A DNA stretch of 14,781 bases from an uncultured Collinsella sp. (GTDB lineage: Bacteria; Actinomycetota; Coriobacteriia; Coriobacteriales; Coriobacteriaceae). The stretch covers positions 1 to 14,781 of the forward strand of contig URNU01000012.1 of NCBI GenBank assembly GCA_900549275.1, written 5' to 3'. This document shows, piece by piece, positions 7,652 through 13,611 of this stretch. The stretch's first letter is position 1. Each line of letters begins with the position of its first letter. The notes under the pieces were generated by a model. It was not told where the DNA came from. It did no database searches and saw nothing but the letters and a program-made list of their open reading frames with translations. Both the position numbers and the translations under genes were made by a program.

Positions 7652-8395
7652 CTAGATGTCAAAAACATAGCGAGACCCAACGATCCGCTGACGACCGATG
7701 ATAAACGGCCGCCGCTGCTCATCGAAAAAGAAGGCTTCCATATAAAACAAGGGTTCGCCAACGGGAACTGCCAACAGTCGAGCGACCTCGGGCGACGCGC
7801 ACGCGATCTCGAGCGTGCACGGGTCGGTAAACGCGGGCGTACGGCCCGTCCGGTTGCGCACGAACTCAAAAATGGATTGGTTAGATAGAGGTGCCGTTGA
7901 TAGATAGGCGTTGTCCTCGTAAACATATATGTTGTTCTCGAGCATGACAGGGACGCCATCGGCAGTGCGCACGCGCTCAACGCAAATCAAGTCAGTTCCA
8001 ACGGGAACACCAAAGAACTGCGCTTCGGTGGAATCCGCCGGCAGTATCTTTCTCGAAATGACACACGCCCCCGGTTCCATTCCGTTAACGCGGCATGCGT
8101 CCGAAAAACTCTGAACGTCATCCTTCTGGCGAATCTTGCGCTTGAGCTTGGGGGCATTGACAAACGTGCCTTTCCCCTGTCGCTTCGTTAGATAGCCCTG
8201 CTGGACGAGCTCCTCAATAGCGCGTCGCACGGTAACGCGGCCAACTTTATAGCTCTCAGCCAATTCGAATTCGTTGGGTATCCGCGCGCCTGCCTTGTAG
8301 GCGCCGGAGTTGATTTCGTTTTTAATGATATCAATGACCTGTTGGTACAGCGGTATCGCTGCTTTACCGTCAGTTGGCCCTTCAGTCGGTGGCAT
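7652..8395 (-). CDS. GntR-family regulator with UTRA ligand domain (HutC/FrlR type)
   Basis: A 247-residue one-component regulator. Residues 13-80 form the GntR winged helix: IPLYQQVIDIIKNEI, AGARIPNEFELAESYKVGR, TVRRAIEELVQQGYL and RQGKGTFV. Residues from about 90 to 245 form a UTRA effector domain, ending with a typical GRQRIVGSRYVFDI segment. It should bind DNA as a dimer and release or change grip on binding a sugar phosphate or related ligand, as known for FrlR and other HutC-subfamily members. The ATG at 8395 has GGGAGAGG upstream. It lies directly upstream of the catabolic operon on the same strand and probably controls it. Its own promoter overlaps an inverted repeat, which suggests but does not prove autoregulation. 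Confidence 0.9.
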   Translation of the reverse strand: MPPTEGPTDGKAAIPLYQQVIDIIKNEINSGAYKAGARIPNEFELAESYKVGRVTVRRAIEELVQQGYLTKRQGKGTFVNAPKLKRKIRQKDDVQSFSDACRVNGMEPGACVISRKILPADSTEAQFFGVPVGTDLICVERVRTADGVPVMLENNIYVYEDNAYLSTAPLSNQSIFEFVRNRTGRTPAFTDPCTLEIACASPEVARLLAVPVGEPLFYMEAFFFDEQRRPFIIGRQRIVGSRYVFDI

Positions 8396-8417
8396 ATACC
8401 CTCTCCCAGCACAATTA

Positions 8418-8445
8418 ATTCTAAAACGGGCTTAAGGGTATTCAA
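8418..8445 (-). promoter_or_regulatory. Predicted promoter of the GntR gene
   Basis: On the minus strand TTGAAT (8445-8440) and TAGAAT (8423-8418) are 16 bases apart. Transcription would start near 8411, leaving a very short leader before the ribosome site. The -35 box lies in the loop of the inverted repeat at 8427-8461 and the -10 box in its U tail. Confidence 0.4.
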
Positions 8446-8461
8446 CAAGCCCTTAAGCCCG
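8427..8461 (-). terminator. Intrinsic terminator after the beta-PGM-like HAD gene
   Basis: CGGGCTTAAGGG and CCCTTAAGCCCG are exact 12-base reverse complements around an 11-base loop, followed on the minus strand by TTTTAGAATTAATT. This is a good Rho-independent terminator for the HAD gene ending at 8546. Each arm contains CTTAAG, and a third partial copy (GGCTTAAAG) lies at 8466-8474, so an operator role is also possible. Confidence 0.65.
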
Positions 8462-8545
8462 CATTGGCTTAAAGTATGCTAGGTGTCGCACCAAAATGTT
8501 GGCTATTTACTCATCAGACCCGAAAAACGCGCAACTACCGCGATC

Positions 8546-9205
8546 CTAAGAAAGCATGAGCAGCTCCGGCAGCTGGTCGATAATCTTGTCCGCGGCATCC
8601 TGGCTAAAGCCAAAGCGTTCCTCGCGCTTGGCAATGACTGTCAGGCCGGCTCGCTTGCCAGCAGTGATGCCAGGCACCGAATCCTCAACGCAGCAGCAGC
8701 GATTCGCGGGCAGCCCCAGCAGGTCCAGCGCATGCAGGTAGATGTCGGGCTCGGGCTTGCTCTCCTTAAACTGCTCGCCGCTCACCACATACTCAAAGGC
8801 ATCCGACAGCCCGCACGCATTGAGCACCTCCTCGATGCTATCCATGGGAGACGAGCTGGCAAGCGCTACGCGAACGCCGCGGCGCGGCAGCTCTCGAATC
8901 GTATCCACGGCGCCTGGGTTAATCAAAGCCTGATAGTCGCGCGGACGCTTATGAGCCCATTCGTCCCAACGGGCCAACGCTTCCTCGCCAGTGAAGTGTC
9001 CCTTACCGGCGCGCTCAAACCAATCGACCAGCATATGCAGGAAGAACTGATGCGAGGTACCGACCTGCCCATTCAACTCCTCTTGAGTCAGATTAAGCCC
9101 AAGCTCCTTGGCAAACGCGGCAGTCTCGCCCAGGTAGTAATACTCGGTATCGACAATGACACCGTCCATGTCAAAGATAACGGCGTCGAACGGAAATGCG
9201 GACAC
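8546..9205 (-). CDS. HAD-superfamily phosphatase, beta-phosphoglucomutase-like
   Basis: A 219-residue subfamily-IA HAD enzyme. Motif I is FDMDGVIVDTE (11-21) with nucleophile Asp12 and acid/base Asp14. Motif II is ASSSP (116-120), motif III is Lys150 in ESKPEP, and motif IV is CVEDSVPGI (172-180). The DGVIVDTE variant and alpha-helical cap are typical of beta-phosphoglucomutases and small sugar-phosphate phosphatases. The GTG at 9205 with GGGAGG about 5 bases upstream is preferred. An in-frame ATG at 9253 would place the hairpin at 9225-9246 inside the coding region. No separate strong promoter is obvious, so it may depend on readthrough from the Cof gene. Substrate not determinable from sequence. 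Confidence 0.85.
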   Translation of the reverse strand: MSAFPFDAVIFDMDGVIVDTEYYYLGETAAFAKELGLNLTQEELNGQVGTSHQFFLHMLVDWFERAGKGHFTGEEALARWDEWAHKRPRDYQALINPGAVDTIRELPRRGVRVALASSSPMDSIEEVLNACGLSDAFEYVVSGEQFKESKPEPDIYLHALDLLGLPANRCCCVEDSVPGITAGKRAGLTVIAKREERFGFSQDAADKIIDQLPELLMLS

Positions 9206-9220
9206 GGCACCCTCCCTAAC

Positions 9221-9246
9221 AAAAGGACGCCCGCGAGCAGGCGCCC
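9221..9246 (-). terminator. Intrinsic terminator between the two HAD genes
   Basis: On the minus strand GGGCGCCTG pairs with CGGGCGTCC (nine pairs, two of them G-U) around a CTCG loop and is followed by TTTTGTT. It sits 23 bases after the Cof gene stop and ends about 15 bases before the start of the next gene, so it could work as a partial terminator between them. Confidence 0.6.
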
Positions 9247-9269
9247 GAACCATGCATTAATCGGCGATT

Positions 9270-10112
9270 CTAACCCAGCAGCTTATCCAGCGCCACCGCA
9301 ATACCATCTTCGTTGTTATTGGCGGTCACCATCTGGGCCACAGCCTTAACCTCATCGACGGCGTTTCCCATGGCAACACCGGTGCCGGCCCACTCAATCA
9401 TAGACTTGTCGTTCTGGCCGTCGCCAAACGATACGACCTCGCTGGCATCGATGCCGAGCTTGGGCAGGGCACCCTCGAGCGCGCGGGCCTTGTCGATACC
9501 GGGCGCTGTGTACTCAAAGTACCAGTCGGCCGTAAACATGCCCGAAAGCGTCTGGGTAAAGGGCGCATACATCTCCTCGTAATGCGCCTGCAGGTAGGCC
9601 GGATCGCCCGCCGTCAGCAGCTTGTCCACGGGATAAGCATCAGCAACCTCATGCAGGCTCTCCACCTCGCGGATCTTAAGATCGCACGCATCGCGCTCAT
9701 ACTTGACGATATTCTTCTGCGAGCCGTCAGGCAGCGTGATCATGCAATGGTACGAGTCCTCGACGTGCAAATCACGACCAAGCGAAATCATAGGAATCAC
9801 GTCAAAATTACGCAGGTGATCAATCAGGCGATGCAATTCGTCGGCAGGCATAGCCTGATCGAACAGCACCTCGTCGGTCTGAGCGTCGACCACATGCGCG
9901 CCGTTAAAGGCAACTAGCAGACCGTCATGGTTTTGAAGATCGAGCTCCTGCGCCAAGGCGTGCAGCCCCCATGCGGGACGGCCCGAAGCCAAAATGAGCT
10001 TAATGCCCGACTCCTGCGCCGCAAGCAGCTTCTCGCGCGTACGCGGGCTAATCACTTTCTGGTCGTTGGTGAGCGTACCGTCGATATCCATCGCGATCGC
10101 TTTAATTGCCAT
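9270..10112 (-). CDS. Cof-type HAD-IIB phosphatase
   Basis: A 280-residue HAD hydrolase of the Cof/YidA type. Motif I is AMDIDGTLTND (7-17) with Asp9 and Asp11. Motif II is LASGRP (41-46), Lys208 lies in GIDKARAL, and motif IV is SFGDGQNDKSM (228-238), followed by VAMGNA (246-251). The cap domain fills residues 85-195. Such enzymes dephosphorylate sugar phosphates, flavin or pyridoxal phosphates with broad specificity. The ATG at 10112 follows AGGAGG by 5 bases. It is divergent from the plus-strand protease module across a long leader, and upstream of the second HAD gene. A possible -10 box (TAAGAT, 10151-10146) lies upstream but its -35 is poor. Confidence 0.9.
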   Translation of the reverse strand: MAIKAIAMDIDGTLTNDQKVISPRTREKLLAAQESGIKLILASGRPAWGLHALAQELDLQNHDGLLVAFNGAHVVDAQTDEVLFDQAMPADELHRLIDHLRNFDVIPMISLGRDLHVEDSYHCMITLPDGSQKNIVKYERDACDLKIREVESLHEVADAYPVDKLLTAGDPAYLQAHYEEMYAPFTQTLSGMFTADWYFEYTAPGIDKARALEGALPKLGIDASEVVSFGDGQNDKSMIEWAGTGVAMGNAVDEVKAVAQMVTANNNEDGIAVALDKLLG

Positions 10113-10601
10113 ATGTGCCTCCTTGCATCGTTTTTATCGCGCACTATCTTATCCGAGCCGGGGCACGTTCGCACAGCGCGCGCATGACGGTTGCAAAACC
10201 ACCCCATTTGAAACAAACGCAAAAAAGTACTTGCAAAGATGCGTTCCGACATATAAGTTGATAAAAGACCGCCGTTGCGGTTTTAAGTAGATCGAGCATA
10301 TGTAGTTTGAGTTTTAGCGTGTAAGAGAAAGAAGATCGGCAAAGTACAGCCCCAAACGCAATGACAACTTAATGAGGTAACTGCCACATGTGAGGCACCC
10401 AGGGCATTGCTGTCTCGATTTTGAGCACGATGCCTTCCGCCTTGCATGGGCCGTTCCATCCCGCCCCTGCAGCAACTGCCTCACGGGCTCATTGAAAACC
10501 GCATAGCACCCCAACGTCAGCACATCACCCACGGCAAGCACATCACTCACGACAACCAACACATCAACAAACAGCACGAACATCAACCGATTGGAGAAGC
10601 T
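10113..10601. other. Long divergent intergenic region and leader
   Basis: This gap of almost 490 bases separates the Cof gene from the plus-strand module, and no convincing gene lies in it. It holds possible promoter pieces on both strands. On the plus strand there is TTGCAA at 10231 and TATAAG at 10252, with a short 15-base spacer. A small hairpin, ACCGC-CGTT-GCGGT, lies at 10268-10281 with a short T run after it. A foldable segment (AGGGCAT at about 10408 pairing with ATGCCTT at about 10432) and a C/A-rich repeat tract complete it. If transcription begins near 10264, the leader is over 300 bases, long enough for a regulatory RNA. No tRNA or attachment site was seen. Confidence 0.4.
10520..10590 (+). 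repeat. C/A-rich tract with two 18-base tandem repeats
   Basis: Units at 10520-10537 and 10538-10555 match at 16 of 18 positions (GCACATCACCCACGGCAA and GCACATCACTCACGACAA). Degenerate copies of the ACATCAAC core continue to about 10588. The tract is almost free of G-pairing and ends just before the ribosome site of the 296-residue gene, so it would keep that site unstructured. A shorter C/A-rich tract also precedes the ClpP-like gene. Confidence 0.55.
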
Positions 10602-11492
10602 ATGGCAAACCACCACGCTGAAGACGGCGATAAGAAAAGCATTCTGGATGCCCGCATTGAGCGAGCATATGCAAACGAATATGATGCCGCCTTTGCCGCC
10701 GCGACCATCAAGAACTACGCGTCGCTACCGCTCGCGACGATCTTGGCCGACCACCCTCAACTGCTGAAGCGCTGCACAAAGATCATGGGCGACCCCGACA
10801 TTCGCAAGCTGACAGACCCCTATGCCCCAAAACGCGACAACGATTCGTACGTTCTTACCGTAGGCTGCCTAGCCCATATGCTTACGGCGCTCGACACGAA
10901 ACTCAAGCTCGAATGGGAACCCGACGAGCGTCATGAACTCGAAAGCAAGCGGAACACCCTGCGCACCGCACTGTTCCTTCCGTTGGACGGCCTCAAGCGC
11001 TGCAACGTCGAGCTCAATACACAGGCGCGGCAAAAGCCCGGGACCACGGGGCAGAAAACTCCAAGACCCCATGCGGCCATCGTCGACCGCAACCGATATA
11101 ACCGCATGACTGCGCACTTTTCTGCCGAGGGAGCAGCCATAAGGACGCTGATCGATCTGCTGTGCCTCCTGAGCATCAACGAGCTATTTGAGGGCTATCT
11201 CGCCCTTGTTCCCGCGACGGCACCCAAGTCGGTAGCAAAGATCATCGAGACCTGCAGACGCCAGTTTGAGCGCCATCGCAATGGCAGCGAGATGAACGCC
11301 AGCATCGCGCAGTACTACGCGGCTCATTACAAAAATGACGGATGTGCCCCTGTCGAGCATCAGCTGCGGCTCGCCTACACCACGCCCGTCGCAACGCTCC
11401 ATCGCTTTGGAGCCCTTGGCGCTTGCGAGCCGCACGAACAGGCAGCCTGCCCCACAACCGAGCTCGATCTCAGGCTCGGACGAACCCTGTAG
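10602..11492 (+). CDS. Unrecognised 296-residue protein, first gene of protease/ATPase module
   Basis: No family is recognised. The ATG at 10602 has TTGGAGAAG 6 bases upstream; reading the frame back to 10446 adds only a histidine-rich translation of the repeat tract, with no ribosome site. The protein looks soluble and mostly alpha-helical. Its first 130 residues are charged helices. A polar linker rich in Lys, Pro and Thr lies at 143-157, and a short hydrophobic stretch IRTLIDLLCLLSINELF at 180-196 is more like a buried helix than a membrane span. The last 25 residues look disordered. It is 63 bases ahead of the ClpP-like gene on the same strand and probably in one operon. It could be an adaptor or substrate of the protease, but nothing in the sequence proves this. 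Confidence 0.7.
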   Translation: MANHHAEDGDKKSILDARIERAYANEYDAAFAAATIKNYASLPLATILADHPQLLKRCTKIMGDPDIRKLTDPYAPKRDNDSYVLTVGCLAHMLTALDTKLKLEWEPDERHELESKRNTLRTALFLPLDGLKRCNVELNTQARQKPGTTGQKTPRPHAAIVDRNRYNRMTAHFSAEGAAIRTLIDLLCLLSINELFEGYLALVPATAPKSVAKIIETCRRQFERHRNGSEMNASIAQYYAAHYKNDGCAPVEHQLRLAYTTPVATLHRFGALGACEPHEQAACPTTELDLRLGRTL

Positions 11493-11555
11493 CCCGCCAG
11501 CCCCTCCGCGGGCAACAATCCTATTCCACAACACAACCAACAGAAAGGAGTCCTC

Positions 11556-12173
11556 ATGGACACCAATCATTCCCCCATCATCAGCCCCCTCACCATGCGT
11601 GAATCCGCCCGAGGTATCACGCTCACCAGCATTTACGATGAGATGCTCGCCCGTCGCGAGCTCTCCGTCATGGGAAACATCGAAACCCCGATGGCCCACG
11701 ACCTATGCCAGCAGATCCGCCTGCTCGATGCCACCGACCCCAGCCGCCCCATCACCATATTTGTCGCCAGCGCCGGCGGAAGCGTGCGATCGGGTCTTGC
11801 GATCTATGACGCCATGCGCCTCGCATCGTGCCCCATCCGCACCGTTTGTCTGGAATTCGCCGCGTCCATGGGTGCCGTGATCTTTATGGGCGGCGACGAT
11901 CGCCGCATGGCGCCCCATGCAGAGCTCATGATTCACGACCCGCTGATCCCCCAAGGGGCGGGCGGCTCGGCACTTGCGCTGCAGGAAACCAGCCGGCGTC
12001 TCATGCAGACCCGCAAGACCCTCACGCAAATCCTCTCGGACCGCAGCGGCCTCACGCCCAAGCGCATCCAGTCCCTCACTGCAAAAGACACCTACCTTTC
12101 GGCCGAGCGCGCCGTCGAGCTCGGCTTTGCCCACGAAATCCTCTCGACCATCAAGGAGGTCGCCCATGTCTAA
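11556..12173 (+). CDS. ClpP-like serine protease with complete catalytic triad
   Basis: A 205-residue ClpP-fold protein, close to the usual ClpP length. Landmarks are LSVMGNIET (36-44) for the first strand, FVASAGGSVRSG (69-80) in place of INSPGGSV for the oxyanion loop, and FAASMGAV with Ser104. MIHDPL carries His127 and TAKDTYLSAERAVELGF carries Asp178. Spacing of the triad resembles ClpP, so it should be catalytic. Differences from housekeeping ClpP include ASAGGSV, a Met-Gly-Gly-Asp-Asp turn after the serine helix, and HDP instead of HQP. AAAGGAG lies 6 bases before the ATG. No Clp ATPase gene is nearby; instead a VirD4-like ATPase gene overlaps its end by 8 bases, suggesting the two act together. 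Confidence 0.88.
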   Translation: MDTNHSPIISPLTMRESARGITLTSIYDEMLARRELSVMGNIETPMAHDLCQQIRLLDATDPSRPITIFVASAGGSVRSGLAIYDAMRLASCPIRTVCLEFAASMGAVIFMGGDDRRMAPHAELMIHDPLIPQGAGGSALALQETSRRLMQTRKTLTQILSDRSGLTPKRIQSLTAKDTYLSAERAVELGFAHEILSTIKEVAHV

Positions 12174-13470
12174 CCTCGCCAGCCGCCTCGCCGCATCAGA
12201 GTCCGCATCGTCCACCATCCTCGCCAAGGATCGAACGCTTTCCTGCGACACCCGCCAAACGGGACTCAACAACAACGCACTTGTGATCGGCCCCTCGGGA
12301 GCCGGCAAGACCCGAAACGTCCTCAAGCCCAACCTGCTGCAAATGAACGCAAGCTACATCGTGCTCGACACCAAAGGCACGCTCTGTCGCGAAGTGGGAC
12401 CCGTGCTGGCAGCCCACGGTTACCGCGTGCAATGTCTCAACTTCGCCGACCTCAACACCATCCCGGCCCTTGCGCCCGGCATCGAGCGCTGCGGCTACAA
12501 CCCCCTGAGGCACATTCGCCGCAAGGCGGACGGCAGGCCCAACCAGCAGGACATCCTCTCGGTGGCAAAGGCCATCTGCCCCATCGAGGACAACAACCAG
12601 CCTTTTTGGGATCATGCGGCGGCAAACCTGCTGTCGTGTCTTATCGCCTACGTCACCGAACAGCTACCCGCCGACGAGCAGACGATCAGCTCGGTCATCA
12701 AGCTGATCGAGCACCTGCAGGACGGTGCCACGGGTCGATTGTTTGACGACCTGATCACGACCGACCCCCAAAGCTATGCCCTCTCGCTATGGCGGCGCTA
12801 CGCCATTACGCAAAATGCCGAGCGCATGCACGCGAGCATCGTCGGCATCCTTGCCGAAAAGGTCATGTGTCTGGGATTCGACGGTGCGGCACAGCTCTAT
12901 CGTGAGTGCCATCAGGTGGACTTCGCTTCCATGGGACACACCCCCTGCGCCCTGTTTGTAACCGTGAGCGATATTGACCGCAATCTCGATCCGCTGACCG
13001 GCCTCTTTATTTCGCAGGCGTTTATGGGCCTCATTCGTGAGGCCGATAGGCAGCCCGACGGCAGCCTGCCCGTGCCCGTGCGCTTTATGCTCGATGACTT
13101 CGCAAATCTGCAGATCCCCCAGATCGACAACGTGCTCTCGATTATCCGAAGCCGCAACATCTGGGCAACGCTGCTGCTGCAGTCGACCAACCAGCTCGAT
13201 GCGCTCTATGGCGAGGCACGCGCACGCTCCATCATGGGCAACTGCGACACGCATCTGGTGCTGGCGTTCCAGGATCCCGAGAGTGCCCGAGTGTTTTCCG
13301 ACCGCGCCGACGCGCTGCCCAGCACGCTCATGGCGACGCCGATCGATCGCTCGTGGCTCTTTGTACGCGGTCGCACTCCCGAACAGGTCGAGCGCTTTAG
13401 GCTCGAAGACCATCCGCTCTACGGGGAGCTGCCCGAGGCGCAGCGAGGCCATGCAGAGGCCGAGATCTAG
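12166..13470 (+). CDS. VirD4/TraG-like coupling-type ATPase lacking a membrane anchor
   Basis: A 434-residue P-loop ATPase of the type IV secretion coupling-protein group. Walker A is GPSGAGKT (42-49), followed by KPNLLQMNASYIVLDTKG. Walker B is FMLDDFANL (307-315), followed by IDNVLSIIRSRNI. The glutamine motif LLLQSTNQLDALYG (336-349) precedes an IMGNCDTHLVLAFQD segment typical of VirD4/TraG. Ordinary coupling proteins begin with transmembrane helices; here Walker A is at residue 42 and no membrane segment precedes it, so it looks soluble or dependent on a partner. The ATG at 12166 lies in the ClpP-like gene's end, with AAGGAGG 6 bases upstream. No relaxase or other transfer gene is in view. 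It may be a remnant of a mobile element or a repurposed motor. Confidence 0.85.
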   Translation: MSNLASRLAASESASSTILAKDRTLSCDTRQTGLNNNALVIGPSGAGKTRNVLKPNLLQMNASYIVLDTKGTLCREVGPVLAAHGYRVQCLNFADLNTIPALAPGIERCGYNPLRHIRRKADGRPNQQDILSVAKAICPIEDNNQPFWDHAAANLLSCLIAYVTEQLPADEQTISSVIKLIEHLQDGATGRLFDDLITTDPQSYALSLWRRYAITQNAERMHASIVGILAEKVMCLGFDGAAQLYRECHQVDFASMGHTPCALFVTVSDIDRNLDPLTGLFISQAFMGLIREADRQPDGSLPVPVRFMLDDFANLQIPQIDNVLSIIRSRNIWATLLLQSTNQLDALYGEARARSIMGNCDTHLVLAFQDPESARVFSDRADALPSTLMATPIDRSWLFVRGRTPEQVERFRLEDHPLYGELPEAQRGHAEAEI

Positions 13471-13548
13471 GCGCAGGGTTCTCGCAGCGCGCGGCGCCCC
13501 GGCGATGTTCCACAAAGGCCGTGCGCCCCGGGACCACGGCAAAGCAAA

Positions 13549-13578
13549 GGAGCCCGCATCCGATAGGATACGGGCCCC
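13549..13578 (-). terminator. Intrinsic terminator of pgi
   Basis: On the minus strand GGGGCCCGTATCC pairs with GGATGCGGGCTCC (13 pairs, two of them G-U) around a TATC loop, followed by TTTGCTTTG. It begins about 34 bases after the pgi stop. A second hairpin (GCCGTG/CACGGC, 13518-13540) lies just beyond it. The 141-base gap between the convergent ATPase gene and pgi holds nothing else that can be supported. Confidence 0.75.
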
Positions 13579-13611
13579 TGACTATAAGGCGCGATGCGTT
13601 AACAGCAGCGA

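Noticed and set aside
10520..10590. CRISPR-like or plasmid iteron array
   Set aside because: There are only two good 18-base copies directly abutting with no spacers, and no Cas or replication gene is nearby.
10446..10601. Histidine-rich N-terminal extension of the 296-residue protein
   Set aside because: It is a translation of the repeat tract, its ATG lacks a ribosome site, and a good site precedes the ATG at 10602.
10314..10616. Minus-strand frame of 100 codons with a hydrophobic valine-rich stretch, possible small membrane protein
   Set aside because: The hydrophobic stretch is simply the antisense of the C/A-rich repeat tract, and no ribosome site precedes it.
11974..12165. Earlier start for the VirD4-like gene inside the ClpP-like gene
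   Set aside because: It would overlap the protease coding region by 200 bases, has serine/arginine-rich low-complexity translation, and the AAGGAGG site points to 12166.
13494..13531. Nine-base direct repeat GCGCCCCGG downstream of the ATPase gene as a possible insertion-site duplication
   Set aside because: Short GC-rich repeats are expected by chance here and nothing element-like lies between the copies.
10113..13611. Integrated mobile element carrying the plus-strand module
   Set aside because: No integrase, transposase, terminal repeats, tRNA or attachment-site duplication could be seen at either end, so element borders cannot be supported.
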